Shown: positions 25,712 through 34,242 of the stretch, piece by piece
Numbering within the stretch: position 1 is the first letter of the stretch
Layout: each line of letters opens with the position of its first letter
NCBI RefSeq assembly: GCF_002968575.1
Contig: NZ_PVBM01000005.1
Coordinates: 229,460 to 293,459 of the forward strand
Source of the DNA: Neorhizobium huautlense
Lineage (GTDB): Bacteria; Pseudomonadota; Alphaproteobacteria; Rhizobiales; Rhizobiaceae
Length of the DNA stretch: 64,000 nucleotides
Reading direction: 5' to 3'
The notes under the pieces: model-generated
Seen by the model: only the letters and a program-made list of their open reading frames with translations
Database searches by the model: none
Told to the model about the DNA's origin: nothing
Translations under genes and position numbers: made by a program

Positions 25712-26455
25712 CTCGACCAGCGGCGCCGGCACGTCGCAGGTCTTTTCCGGCGAGCGACAGAGATCGGCGATCACGCAGCGTTCGCATTCCGGGCGTCGCG
25801 CCTTGCAGGTATAGCGGCCGTGCAGGATCAGCCAGTGATGGGCGTGATAGAGATACTGCTCCGGGATGACCTTGAGAAAATGCGCCTCGACCTCGTCCGG
25901 CGTCTTGCCCGGCGCCATCAGCAGGCGGTTGCCGATGCGGAAGACATGCGTGTCGACTGCAAGTGTCGGGATCCCGAAGGCCATGGACATCACGACGTTG
26001 GCCGTCTTTCGGCCGACGCCCGGCAGCCGGATCAGTTCCTCGCGGCTCTTCGGCACTTCGGAGCCGAATTCCTCGATCAGCATCCGCGAGAGCGCAATGA
26101 CGTTCTTTGCCTTGTTGCGGTAGAGGCCGATCGTTTTGATGTATTGGGTGACACCTTCCTCGCCGAGCGCCAGCATCTTTTCCGGCGTATCGGCGATCTT
26201 GAAGAGGGCGCGTGTCGCCTTGTTGACGCCGGCATCCGTCGCCTGTGCGGAAAGCGCTACGGCCACCACCAGCGTGAAGGGGTTGACATGCTCCAGCTCG
26301 CCCTTCGGCTCGGGCCGCTGCACGGAAAAGCGGCGGAAGATCTCCTCCATCTCCGCTTTGGTATAGGTGGATTTGTAACGGCTGGGCTTTCGCGCAGAGC
26401 CGTGATTTGACTTTTGCAAAGTGCTGGTGCTGGATTTGGTCTTGGAAGTCGCCAT
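25673..26455 (-). CDS. nth: Endonuclease III
   Basis: This 260-residue DNA glycosylase/AP lyase removes oxidised pyrimidines. The helix-hairpin-helix LPGVGRKTANVV supplies catalytic K150, and D168 lies in VDTHVFR. The 4Fe-4S cluster cysteines C217, C224, C227 and C233 show the C-X6-C-X2-C-X5-C spacing. The first 30 residues are a polar Lys/Ser-rich extension common in rhizobial Nth. The C-terminus overlaps the TetR gene tail by 39 bases. The gene is divergent from the DUF2244 gene. Confidence 0.95.
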   Translation of the reverse strand: MATSKTKSSTSTLQKSNHGSARKPSRYKSTYTKAEMEEIFRRFSVQRPEPKGELEHVNPFTLVVAVALSAQATDAGVNKATRALFKIADTPEKMLALGEEGVTQYIKTIGLYRNKAKNVIALSRMLIEEFGSEVPKSREELIRLPGVGRKTANVVMSMAFGIPTLAVDTHVFRIGNRLLMAPGKTPDEVEAHFLKVIPEQYLYHAHHWLILHGRYTCKARRPECERCVIADLCRSPEKTCDVPAPLVELPPQFIGAEAVD

Positions 26456-26491
26456 ATGCGTCTATAGCCAGCCTGCATGAAGGAATGCAAC

Positions 26492-26974
26492 GTGGACATG
26501 CCAGAAGATCGGCCGGTTTTCGCAGCCGAACTCACGCCCCATCGTTCGCTCGGCAAGACCGGGTTCCGTGTCGTGCTGGCGTTGTCGGGTGCGGTCTGCC
26601 TGGTCTATGGCGGGTTTTTCCTGGTTGCCGGCGCCTATCCGATCGGCCTCTTCTTCGGGCTCGATTTTCTGGGCCTCTATATCGCGCTGAAGATGAGCTA
26701 CCGCTCGGGCAAGGCGCGGGAGGAAGTCACCGTCACGCGCACCAATCTTTCGATCCGCAAATTTTCGCCGGCGGGGCGCATGGTGGAGCATCGCTTCAAT
26801 CCGTTCTGGGCGCGATTCCGGGTGAAGCGGCATGAGGAATTCGGCATTACCGGCATGTTCGTGACGGGCGAGGGGCGGTTTACCGATATCGGCTCTTTTC
26901 TCAATCCGGACGACCGGGAGAGCTTCGCAAAGGCCTTCAAGGGCGCTCTCGCCACGGTGAAACGAAAAGTCTGA
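26492..26974 (+). CDS. DUF2244 family membrane protein
   Basis: The protein of about 160 residues begins with a short PVFAAELTPHRSLG segment and has two hydrophobic helices (about 25-60). A C-terminal beta-rich part with LSIRKFSPAGRMVEHRFNPFWARF follows. This is the DUF2244 pattern found beside nth in many alphaproteobacteria. No function is known. The start is uncertain: a GTG at 26492 has AAGGA seven bases upstream, while ATGs at 26477 and 26498 are alternatives. Confidence 0.8.
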   Translation: MDMPEDRPVFAAELTPHRSLGKTGFRVVLALSGAVCLVYGGFFLVAGAYPIGLFFGLDFLGLYIALKMSYRSGKAREEVTVTRTNLSIRKFSPAGRMVEHRFNPFWARFRVKRHEEFGITGMFVTGEGRFTDIGSFLNPDDRESFAKAFKGALATVKRKV

Positions 26975-27039
26975 TACTGCAAGAAACGGGTGGTTTCGGC
27001 AGAGCCGAAGGAGCATCTATGGGTGAAAGGAGAGATGTC

Positions 27040-27921
27040 ATGAACGCTTTCGCTCAGATTGCTCAACCCGTCACCGACGTGACGCCTGAAGGTTCCGATT
27101 ATGAAACCGTCCGCCGCGTCATCGAAATGATTACGCTGGATTACCGCGACCAGCCGTCGCTCGAAACCATTGCCGCCGAACTCGGCCAGTCGCCGACCCA
27201 GTTGCAGAAGGTTTTCACCCGCTGGGCAGGGCTCTCGCCCAAGGCCTTTCTGCAAGCGGTGACGCTCGACCACGCCAAGCGGCTGCTCGGCAAGGAAGAA
27301 CTGCCGCTGCTCGAAGCCTCCTACGAGCTCGGCCTGTCCGGCCCCGGACGCCTGCACGACCTGTTCGTCACCCACGAAGCCATGTCTCCCGGCGAGTGGA
27401 AGGCGCGCGGCGGCGGGCTGACGATCCGTTACGGCTTTCATCCGTCACCCTTCGGCATTGCGCTCGTCATGGCGACCGACCGCGGACTGGCGGGCCTTGC
27501 GTTTGCCGATCAGAACGGCGAAAAAGCCTGCCTCGAGGACATGACCTGCCGTTGGCCGAATGCCGAGTATGTGGAGGACCGCGAGATCACGGCGCCTTAC
27601 ATCACGCGCATTTTCGACCGTTCGAAATGGTCTGGGGACCAGCCGCTCAAGGTGGTGCTGATCGGCTCGGACTTCCAGGTGCGGGTCTGGCAGAGCCTCT
27701 TGAAGATACCATTCGGCAAAGCCGTTACCTATTCGGATGTGGCAAATGACATCGGCCAGCCGACCGCCAGCCGCGCCGTGGGTGCCGCGATCGGCCGCAA
27801 CCCCATCTCCTTCGTGGTGCCTTGCCACCGGGCGCTCGGCAAAAGCGGCGCACTGACCGGCTATCACTGGGGACTGACCCGCAAACGGGCGATCCTCGGC
27901 TGGGAAGCAGGAGCGGCGTGA
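27040..27921 (+). CDS. AraC-HTH plus methylated-DNA-protein cysteine methyltransferase (Ada-like, no zinc domain)
   Basis: The 293-residue protein joins an AraC-type helix-turn-helix region (about 20-125) to an O6-alkylguanine methyltransferase domain (about 130-290). The acceptor cysteine C262 lies in VVPCHRALGKSG, and the DNA-binding helix TASRAVGAAIGRNP is intact. The N-terminal zinc domain of E. coli Ada, which takes methyl groups from phosphotriesters, is absent. The ATG at 27040 follows AAGGAG. It may repair O6-methylguanine and perhaps regulate transcription, though the signal route must differ from that of full Ada. Confidence 0.9.
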   Translation: MNAFAQIAQPVTDVTPEGSDYETVRRVIEMITLDYRDQPSLETIAAELGQSPTQLQKVFTRWAGLSPKAFLQAVTLDHAKRLLGKEELPLLEASYELGLSGPGRLHDLFVTHEAMSPGEWKARGGGLTIRYGFHPSPFGIALVMATDRGLAGLAFADQNGEKACLEDMTCRWPNAEYVEDREITAPYITRIFDRSKWSGDQPLKVVLIGSDFQVRVWQSLLKIPFGKAVTYSDVANDIGQPTASRAVGAAIGRNPISFVVPCHRALGKSGALTGYHWGLTRKRAILGWEAGAA

Positions 27922-28006
27922 CCGGCCAGGATTATTCGGCCGAGCATGGATCGGGAATGAAGCTGTTCTATATTGCCGTCACGTTGGGCAGCTTCAGGGG
28001 ATCTAC

Positions 28007-28489
28007 ATGCACATCAATCCATCGTTTGGAGAGAGAGTCCGCGGCGCGCTGCGGTTGCTGAAGGGCAGAGGTGACGATGCCGTGGTCTGCAGTTTCTGCG
28101 GAGAAGACCGGCATGCCAATGTAGGCAATATCGTTAGCGGCCCGGGCGTGGCGATCTGCGGCGCCTGCGTCGATATCGCGATGAATTGGAAAACGCTGGC
28201 ATCAGCCAAACCGGACGAAGGGAAGGAATTAGATAGCTTTCCCCTGTTCGAGCATCCGGCCTCGCTACTGCCGGAGAGCCGTGCAACCCTCAACGACCTG
28301 ATCGAAGATTGCGCCGCAGAGCTTTCCTCCTCGCTCATAGGCTGGTCCTATGCGCGAGGCTACGGAGACTTCACCGACGGCATTTCCGTCTTTGTTCAGA
28401 GGCCGCAAGGCGCCAATGGCCAAGTCTATCAGCAGACGTTCACCCGGATGCTGTTCTGGCCATCGCAATTCAAAAAGACGTCTTCCTGA
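28007..28489 (+). CDS. ClpX C4-type zinc-finger domain protein
   Basis: This 160-residue protein has a ClpX-type zinc ribbon at about residues 28-56. CSFCGE is followed 22 residues later by CGACV, the same CxxC-N-CxxC pattern as the N-terminal adaptor-binding domain of ClpX. The AAA+ unfoldase part is missing. The remaining 100 residues are not recognised. In ClpX this finger binds adaptors and substrates, so a stand-alone copy might act as a competitor, adaptor or unrelated zinc protein. It stands alone between the Ada-like gene and a convergent regulator. Confidence 0.75.
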   Translation: MHINPSFGERVRGALRLLKGRGDDAVVCSFCGEDRHANVGNIVSGPGVAICGACVDIAMNWKTLASAKPDEGKELDSFPLFEHPASLLPESRATLNDLIEDCAAELSSSLIGWSYARGYGDFTDGISVFVQRPQGANGQVYQQTFTRMLFWPSQFKKTSS

Positions 28490-28509
28490 CGGCTTGTTGA
28501 GTTTCAAGG

Positions 28510-29505
28510 TCAATGCGCAGGCAATGACTCCTCGCCCAGCCTCAACAGCTCCCTTGCCGCCGTCTCGTCGGTGATCAGCGTATTGCAGCCGATGCGGCGG
28601 ATGGTGGCGCGGATCGCCACCGCCCTGTGGGCGCCACCGGAGGAAAGCACGATGTGCTTGGCCTTTTTGAGGGTATCGAGATCGATCGACATAACCCGCT
28701 CGTTGAGCGCGTGATCGACGGAACGACCTTCCTTGTCGAGGAAATTGAACATGGTATCGCAGACGCAGCCGGCGGCAATCAGCCGGTCCAGTTCCCCCTT
28801 GGAGATGAACCCTTCTGACAATGACGTCGAATGCGGGCCGATGTCGCCGCAGCTCACCACCGCGAGATCGAGGTTTTCGGCAAGATCGTAGATGGTCTTC
28901 AGCCCGCACTGCTCGATCAAGGCTCGTTTTGTCTTGATGGAGTCGACCAAAAGCGGTGCCAGGAACATGTAACATTCGGCGCCGAGCTGGCCGGCGAAGC
29001 GCCATGTATAGTCGATCGGGTTGGTCTGGTGGACGGCGACGATGCCGCCTAGCAGCGAAACGACCTTGCAGTTCTCGCGTCGCGGCGGACGAAAGCTCGA
29101 CAGCGAGGCGGTCATGGTGCGGCCCCAGCCGACTCCGATCGTCATGTCGTTCTGCACCACCTCGGAGAGGAACTGCCCGAGCGCCAGCCCGACCGCGCTC
29201 GCCATCGCGGTGGCACTTTCGTCACGCGGCGCCGGCACCACGACGGCCTCGTCCAGCCCATAAAGCTTTTCCAGCCGGGTCGCGAGTTCGACGCAGTTGT
29301 CGATCCCCTCGCTGATCCAGATCTGCACCTCAGAGCGTTTCATCGCTTCATCGAGCATGCGGATCACGGTGGAGCGGCTGATGCCGAGACGCTCGGCGAC
29401 ATCTTTTTGCGTCAATCCCTGGTTATAATAAAGCCATGCAGCGCGCAGCCTCAGCGACGCGGCTTCGGAAAAGGCGGTATGGGTCTCGCGTCTGAGCTTG
29501 GCCAA
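28510..29505 (-). CDS. SorC/DeoR-type sugar-binding transcriptional regulator
   Basis: The 331-residue regulator has an N-terminal helix-turn-helix (NQGLTQKDVAERLGISRSTVIRML, about 28-51). A SorC sugar-binding domain with a GVGWGRTMTASLSSF ligand loop follows. It begins at a TTG with GGAG five bases before it. It is divergent from transaldolase, so it probably senses a sugar phosphate and controls tal. The erythritol regulator EryD has this layout too, but no erythritol genes are present here. Confidence 0.85.
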   Translation of the reverse strand: MAKLRRETHTAFSEAASLRLRAAWLYYNQGLTQKDVAERLGISRSTVIRMLDEAMKRSEVQIWISEGIDNCVELATRLEKLYGLDEAVVVPAPRDESATAMASAVGLALGQFLSEVVQNDMTIGVGWGRTMTASLSSFRPPRRENCKVVSLLGGIVAVHQTNPIDYTWRFAGQLGAECYMFLAPLLVDSIKTKRALIEQCGLKTIYDLAENLDLAVVSCGDIGPHSTSLSEGFISKGELDRLIAAGCVCDTMFNFLDKEGRSVDHALNERVMSIDLDTLKKAKHIVLSSGGAHRAVAIRATIRRIGCNTLITDETAARELLRLGEESLPAH

Positions 29506-29560
29506 CGGGGCTCCGGAAAAAGGTCGGCATGAGGTGGGCAGATCATCAACTCATGTGAAA

Positions 29561-29594
29561 CATATGTCAATTCGGAATGACAAATGTCTTGACT
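29561..29594. promoter_or_regulatory. Probable operator and -35 region between the SorC-type regulator and tal
   Basis: CATATGTCA (29561-29569) and TGACAAATG (29578-29586) form an 8-of-9 inverted repeat. A TTGACT -35 element at 29589-29594 follows at once, with a GATAGT-like -10 about 18 bases later, pointing to tal. Confidence 0.5.
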
Positions 29595-29704
29595 TCTTAA
29601 CCACGGAAGGTCGATAGTCTCTCCACGCGCCGGAGGAGCAAATTCCCGCGACAGGCGTTCAGGTTATAAGTGGATGACCTAAGTTTCCAACGAGGAATAT
29701 TCGG

Positions 29705-30670
29705 ATGACGTCGAAACTAGAGCAGCTTCGTTCCATGACCACGGTCGTTGCCGATACTGGCGATATCGAGGCGGTTGCCCGCCTGAAACCCGTGGATTGC
29801 ACGACCAACCCGACGATCGTCTTAAAGGCGCTCGGCACGCCGATCTTCGCCGACAAGGTGAAGGAAGCAATCGCCTGGGGCCGCAAGCAGGGCGGCCAGG
29901 ACGATGCGGTCGTATCTGCGGTGGCGGACCGTCTGGCCATCGATGTCGGTGCGGCACTTGCCGAACTCGTTCCGGGCCGCGTCTCCACCGAAGTCGATGC
30001 CGATCTCTCCTTCGATACGGAAGCTTCGATCGCCAAGGCCCGTTCGATCATCGCAGCCTACAAGGAGCGCGGCATCGAACGCGACCGCATCCTGATCAAG
30101 CTTGCTTCCACTTGGGAAGGTATTCGTGCCGCCGAAGTCCTGCAGACGGAAGGCATCGACTGCAACCTGACACTTCTCTTCAGCCAGGCCCAGGCAATCG
30201 CCTGCGCCGAGGCCAAGGTCTTCCTCATCTCGCCTTTCGTCGGCCGCATCCTCGACTGGTACAAGAAATCGACCGGCCAGGACTATACCGCCGAGACTGA
30301 CCCCGGCGTGCTTTCGGTCCGCCAGATCTACAATTACTACAAGGCGAACGGCGTTTCGACGATCGTCATGGGCGCCTCGTTCCGCAATGCGGGCGAGATC
30401 GAAGCCCTTGCCGGCTGCGACCGTCTGACGATCAGCCCCGCCCTCCTCGACGAACTCGACAAGGATACCGGCAAGCTGGAGCGCAAGCTTTTTCCGGAAA
30501 CCTTCAAGGCCGAGCCGCTGCAGTCGCTGAATGAGAAGCAGTTCCGCTGGATGCTGAACGAAGACGCCATGGCGACCGAAAAACTCTCTGAAGGCATCCG
30601 CGCCTTTGCCAAGGACCTCGTCGCCCTGCGCACCATGGTCCGCAAGGAACTGACTCTCGCCGCCGCCTGA
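29705..30670 (+). CDS. tal: Transaldolase
   Basis: This 321-residue class I aldolase exchanges a dihydroxyacetone unit between sedoheptulose-7-phosphate and glyceraldehyde-3-phosphate in the pentose phosphate pathway. The Schiff-base lysine K132 lies in [13 protein letters not shown], and the [13 protein letters not shown] motif is near residue 30. The length matches the TalA/TalB group. A strong terminator follows 21 bases past the stop, so it is monocistronic. A divergent SorC-type regulator and an inverted repeat suggest local control. Confidence 0.96.
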   Translation: MTSKLEQLRSMTTVVADTGDIEAVARLKPVDCTTNPTIVLKALGTPIFADKVKEAIAWGRKQGGQDDAVVSAVADRLAIDVGAALAELVPGRVSTEVDADLSFDTEASIAKARSIIAAYKERGIERDRILIKLASTWEGIRAAEVLQTEGIDCNLTLLFSQAQAIACAEAKVFLISPFVGRILDWYKKSTGQDYTAETDPGVLSVRQIYNYYKANGVSTIVMGASFRNAGEIEALAGCDRLTISPALLDELDKDTGKLERKLFPETFKAEPLQSLNEKQFRWMLNEDAMATEKLSEGIRAFAKDLVALRTMVRKELTLAAA

Positions 30671-30691
30671 TATTCCACCGCCTGCATGAAC

Positions 30692-30721
30692 AAAAGGCCC
30701 GTCCCGCGACGGGCCTTTTTT
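30692..30721 (+). terminator. Rho-independent terminator of tal
   Basis: A 12-bp stem (30692-30703 with 30708-30719) closes a CCGC loop and runs into a T-run. It stands between tal and the convergent MFS gene and may also serve the latter, since an A-run flanks the other side. Confidence 0.85.
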
Positions 30722-30734
30722 GTGGAAGCGGCGT

Positions 30735-32030
30735 CTACGCCGCTTGGGGCACCGGCATTGCCGAGCCGGGCTTCCGCAGCAGGAGAACCGAGACGGCGGC
30801 GATCATGCACATCACGCCGGCGATCTGGAGCGCGGGCATATAGGTGTTGAAGTCGCTCTTGAAGAAACCGGCGCCGAAGGCTGCGGTTGCCGCGCCGATC
30901 TGGTGTCCGGCGAATACCCAGCCGAAGACAAGGCCCGCCTTTTCACGGCCGAACTTTTCGGCAGCGATCTTGACGGTTGGGGGCACGGTCGCCACCCAGT
31001 CGAGGCCGTAGAAGATCGCAAAGACCGACAGTTCCACGAAGCTGAAGCCCGAAAGCGAGAGGTAGATCAGGGACAGGCCGCGCAGGCCGTAGAACCAGAA
31101 GAGCAGCCAGCGATTGTCGTAACGGTCGGAGAGCCATCCGGCAAAGATCGTGCCGAAGAAATCGAAGATGCCGATGACGGCAAGCGTGCCCGCAGCCGTT
31201 ACGGCAGCCATGCCGAAATCGCCGCAGATGGAGATCCAGTGCGTCTGGATGAGGCCGTTGGTCGACAGCCCGCAGACAAAGAACGTGCCGAACAGCACCC
31301 AGAAGGTGGCGCTGCCGGACGCCTCGCGAAGAGCCACGAGCGGCGAGACGAGCGTCGCCAGAAACTTGTGATCCTGCTTCGGCGCCTTCGACACCGCTGT
31401 GTCGCCGTAGGCGGGCAGGCCCACGTCGGCGGGATAATCGCGCATCAGGAGAAGCACCAGCAGCATAGCCGCAGCGATGACGGCGACGGTGAGCGTGAGT
31501 GCCGCGCGCCAGCCATAGGCTTCGGTGATTGCGGCAAGGAGAGGCAGGAAGACGAGCTGACCGGTGGCATTGCTCGCCGTCATCAGGCCGACGACGAGGC
31601 CGCGGCGCTGCGAGAACCAGCGGGTTGCAACGGTGGCGCCGAGCACCAGCGCCGTCATGCCGGTTCCGACGCCGATCACCACGCCCCATAGAGCCACGAG
31701 CTGCCAGACCTCGGTCATGAACAGGGAGACGACGAGGCCGCCCATGATCAGGGCGAGCGCGAAGGATACGACCTGCCGGACGCCGAAATGGTTCATGAAG
31801 GCGGCGGCGAAGGGGCCGAGCAGGCCGAAGAGGACGAGACGAACGGCCATGGCCGAGGAGATGTCGGCGATGTCCCAGCCAAATTCCTGGTGCAGCGGCT
31901 GGATCATCACGCCGGCCGAGCCCATGGCGCCGGCGGTCGCCAGCATGGTCAGGAAGGTGGTGGCGGCGACCACCCATCCGTAGTGGAGGTTTCTGCCGGC
32001 CATCCATCGGGCGGCGCTGGTGGAGATCAT
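30735..32030 (-). CDS. MFS transporter
   Basis: The 431-residue protein has 12 hydrophobic segments and the loop motifs of the major facilitator superfamily, such as FFGTIFAGWLSDRYDNRWLL between helices 8 and 9. It resembles oxalate/formate-like or monocarboxylate MFS members, but no substrate can be assigned. The ATG at 32030 follows AAGGGA; the frame open to 32153 is not supported. A palindrome like the one ahead of the marR gene lies at 32074-32089, so that regulator probably controls it. Confidence 0.88.
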   Translation of the reverse strand: MISTSAARWMAGRNLHYGWVVAATTFLTMLATAGAMGSAGVMIQPLHQEFGWDIADISSAMAVRLVLFGLLGPFAAAFMNHFGVRQVVSFALALIMGGLVVSLFMTEVWQLVALWGVVIGVGTGMTALVLGATVATRWFSQRRGLVVGLMTASNATGQLVFLPLLAAITEAYGWRAALTLTVAVIAAAMLLVLLLMRDYPADVGLPAYGDTAVSKAPKQDHKFLATLVSPLVALREASGSATFWVLFGTFFVCGLSTNGLIQTHWISICGDFGMAAVTAAGTLAVIGIFDFFGTIFAGWLSDRYDNRWLLFWFYGLRGLSLIYLSLSGFSFVELSVFAIFYGLDWVATVPPTVKIAAEKFGREKAGLVFGWVFAGHQIGAATAAFGAGFFKSDFNTYMPALQIAGVMCMIAAVSVLLLRKPGSAMPVPQAA

Positions 32031-32073
32031 GTAACTGTCCCTTTCCTGATCGTCGCCGCGGCTGCGGCGTTTT

Positions 32074-32089
32074 GTGGGTATATGCCCGC
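32074..32089. promoter_or_regulatory. MarR-type operator upstream of the MFS gene
   Basis: GTGGGTATATGCCCGC differs at two positions from the perfect palindrome GCGGGTATATACCCGC found before the marR gene at 32510-32525. It lies 44 bases before the MFS start. Confidence 0.6.
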
Positions 32090-32103
32090 TTTTGGGCAAA
32101 AAA

Positions 32104-32505
32104 TCAGAGCTCTTTGAGCAGATCCAGAAGCTGTTTCGTCTTCTCCGGGCCAAGCCGGACTTCGATATCTTCCTGAACGCTATCCCAAAGGGGCCCGCCT
32201 TCCTTCAGCAGGTCGCGGCCTTTTTCCGTCAGCGTCAGCATCGCCTCGCGCTGGTCTTCGCCGTGACCGATCGCAACCAGCCCCATGCGCTCCAGCACCT
32301 TCGTGTTGCGGCCGACCGTCGAGCGGTCGAGCTCGACCTTGCCGGCAAGCTCGGTGAGCGAGATCGGCTCAAGCCGCCTGATGTTGCGCAGCAGGCTGAA
32401 CTGGCCAATGTTCACTCCGAGCGGCGCCAGCGCCTCGTCGTAATAGGACGAGACCTTCCGGGAGGCTTGGCGCAGGACAATGCAGTGACAGGTTTCGCTT
32501 GGCAT
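32104..32505 (-). CDS. MarR family transcriptional regulator
   Basis: The 133-residue protein has the MarR winged-helix pattern. ISLTELAGKVELDRSTVGRNTKVLERMGLV is the DNA-binding helix pair and EDQREAMLTLTEKGRDLL the wing. The ATG at 32505 is preferred to a TTG at 32541, because the palindromic operator ends only five bases before it and would otherwise be inside the gene. It would repress itself and the MFS gene 73 bases downstream. It lies behind sitD on the same strand with a 46-base gap, so read-through from sitABCD is possible. Confidence 0.88.
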   Translation of the reverse strand: MPSETCHCIVLRQASRKVSSYYDEALAPLGVNIGQFSLLRNIRRLEPISLTELAGKVELDRSTVGRNTKVLERMGLVAIGHGEDQREAMLTLTEKGRDLLKEGGPLWDSVQEDIEVRLGPEKTKQLLDLLKEL

Positions 32506-32509
32506 GGCT

Positions 32510-32525
32510 GCGGGTATATACCCGC
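32510..32525. promoter_or_regulatory. MarR-type operator upstream of the marR gene
   Basis: GCGGGTATATACCCGC is a perfect 16-bp palindrome four bases ahead of the ATG. A near copy precedes the MFS gene. Confidence 0.7.
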
Positions 32526-32551
32526 GACTGCGATTGCGCAAGCGAGAAGTT

Positions 32552-33385
32552 TTAGCCTGCAGTGCGTGGCGTCAGGATGGTCCTGATAAAGGCCAGGATG
32601 AACAGTGCCGTCATCAAGAGGACGATGGTGGGGGCGGGGGCGCTGTCGATCAGGAAGCTCAGGTGGATGCCGCAGACTGAGGCCCCGACCGCGATCGCCA
32701 CCGCCGTCAGCAGCATCGCCGTGAAGCGGCGGGTGAGCAGGAAGGCGATGGCGCCGGGCGCGACCAGCATGGCGACCGAAAGGATGATGCCCACCGCCTT
32801 CAGCGCGCCGACGACGGTCAGCGACAGCACCGCGAGCAATCCGTAATGCAGCAGGCGCGTCGGCAGGCCGATCGCCTTGGCATGCTGTTCATCGAAGGAA
32901 TGGACCAGCAGGTCCTTGCGCAGGATCACAAGGAACAGGGTCGCGGCAAGCGAGATCAAGCCGGTTTCAACAAGGTCGGAGGGCAGGAGGCCGAGCATAT
33001 CGCCGAAGAGGATGTGGTCGAGATGCACGTCGGACTGCACCTTCACATAAAGCACAAGCCCCAGCCCGAACATGCCGGAAAAGACGATGCCGAGGACCGT
33101 ATCCTCCTTGATCCGGCTGTTCTCCTTCAAAAAGCCGGTGGCGAGCGCGCAGATCATGCCGGCCGCGAAGGCGCCGACGGAGAGCGGAATGGCGAGAATG
33201 TAGGCGACGACGACGCCCGGCAGCACCGCATGGGAGACGGCATCCCCCATCAGCGACCACCCCTTCAGCACCAGGAAGCAGGAGAGGATCGCCATCGGCA
33301 CGGCAATCATCAGCGTCACGATGAAGGCCGATTGCATGAAGGGCAACTGGAAGGGCAGGATCGCCAGTTCTAGGATCTCGCTCAT
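32552..33385 (-). CDS. sitD: Manganese/iron ABC transporter permease SitD
   Basis: This 277-residue ABC-3 family permease has about eight helices. The conserved KGWSLMGDAVSHAVLPGVVVAY stretch lies near residues 41-62 and DEQHAKAIGLPTRLLHY near 172-188. It dimerises with SitC to import Mn(II). The ATG at 33385 overlaps the sitC stop as ATGA and is preceded by GGAGG. An open frame continues upstream to 33787 in the sitC region but does not code. It is the last gene of sitABCD. Confidence 0.92.
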   Translation of the reverse strand: MSEILELAILPFQLPFMQSAFIVTLMIAVPMAILSCFLVLKGWSLMGDAVSHAVLPGVVVAYILAIPLSVGAFAAGMICALATGFLKENSRIKEDTVLGIVFSGMFGLGLVLYVKVQSDVHLDHILFGDMLGLLPSDLVETGLISLAATLFLVILRKDLLVHSFDEQHAKAIGLPTRLLHYGLLAVLSLTVVGALKAVGIILSVAMLVAPGAIAFLLTRRFTAMLLTAVAIAVGASVCGIHLSFLIDSAPAPTIVLLMTALFILAFIRTILTPRTAG

Positions 33386-34242
33386 GCGGTTTCCTCCAGC
33401 GTCTTGCGCAGCCGCCTGCGGGCCGCGAGCATTCCGTGTTTCGGAGCGAACAGGAAGGCGGCGAGGAAAAGTGCTGTCTGCAGCACGACAATGATGCCGC
33501 CTGTCGCGCCGTCGAGGAAGTAGCTCAGATAGGCGCCGACGAAACTTGTTGCGGCGCCGATCACGAGCCCCATCAGGACGAGCCTGTCGAAACGGTCGGT
33601 CAGCAGATAGGCGGTTGCGCCGGGCGTCACGACCATGGCGATGACGAGGAAGGCGCCGACGGTCTGGAGTGCTGCGACGGTGGAAGCCGACAGCAATGTG
33701 AAGAACAGGATTTTCAGGAGGTCGGGTTTCAGGCCGATGGTGCGGGCATGGTTCTCGTCGAAGAAAGTCACCATCAGGTCCTTCCATTTCAGCGCCAAGA
33801 TCGCAAGGCTGACGCCGCCGATGATGACCAACTGGATCGTGTCCGCGGGTGTGATGGCGAGAATGTTGCCGAGCACGATCGTCTGGATATTCACCGAAGT
33901 CGGCGACAGTGACACCATGAAGAGGCCGAGACCGAAAAAGGAGGTGAAGATCAGGCCGATGATGGCGTCCTCCTTCAACCGCGTGCGCTGGTTGAGGAAG
34001 AGCATCGCGCCGGCCGCCAGTCCGCCCGACAGGAAGGCGCCGATCGAGAAGGGCAGGCCGAGCATGTAGGCTCCCGCCACGCCGGGCACGATCGAATGGG
34101 AGAGCGCATCGCCGATCAGCGACCAGCCTTTCAGCATCAGGTAGGCGGAGAGGAAGCCGCAGACGCCTCCAACCAGCGCGCTGACCCAGATGGCGTTCAG
34201 CATATAGCCATAGGTGAAGGGCTCAAGGAGCGTCTGGAGCAT
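33382..34242 (-). CDS. sitC: Manganese/iron ABC transporter permease SitC
   Basis: The 286-residue permease is a paralogue of SitD. It shares [22 protein letters not shown] at about residues 38-59 and [18 protein letters not shown]. Its start lies inside the end of sitB with a 20-base overlap, and its stop overlaps the sitD start by four bases, which indicates tight translational coupling. It forms the Mn(II) channel with SitD. Confidence 0.92.
   Translation of the reverse strand: MLQTLLEPFTYGYMLNAIWVSALVGGVCGFLSAYLMLKGWSLIGDALSHSIVPGVAGAYMLGLPFSIGAFLSGGLAAGAMLFLNQRTRLKEDAIIGLIFTSFFGLGLFMVSLSPTSVNIQTIVLGNILAITPADTIQLVIIGGVSLAILALKWKDLMVTFFDENHARTIGLKPDLLKILFFTLLSASTVAALQTVGAFLVIAMVVTPGATAYLLTDRFDRLVLMGLVIGAATSFVGAYLSYFLDGATGGIIVVLQTALFLAAFLFAPKHGMLAARRRLRKTLEETA

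Noticed and set aside
33386..33787. N-terminal extension of sitD to 33787
   Set aside because: The extra 134 codons overlap sitC in another frame and are Arg-rich with no family match. GGAGG and the ATGA overlap fix the start at 33385.
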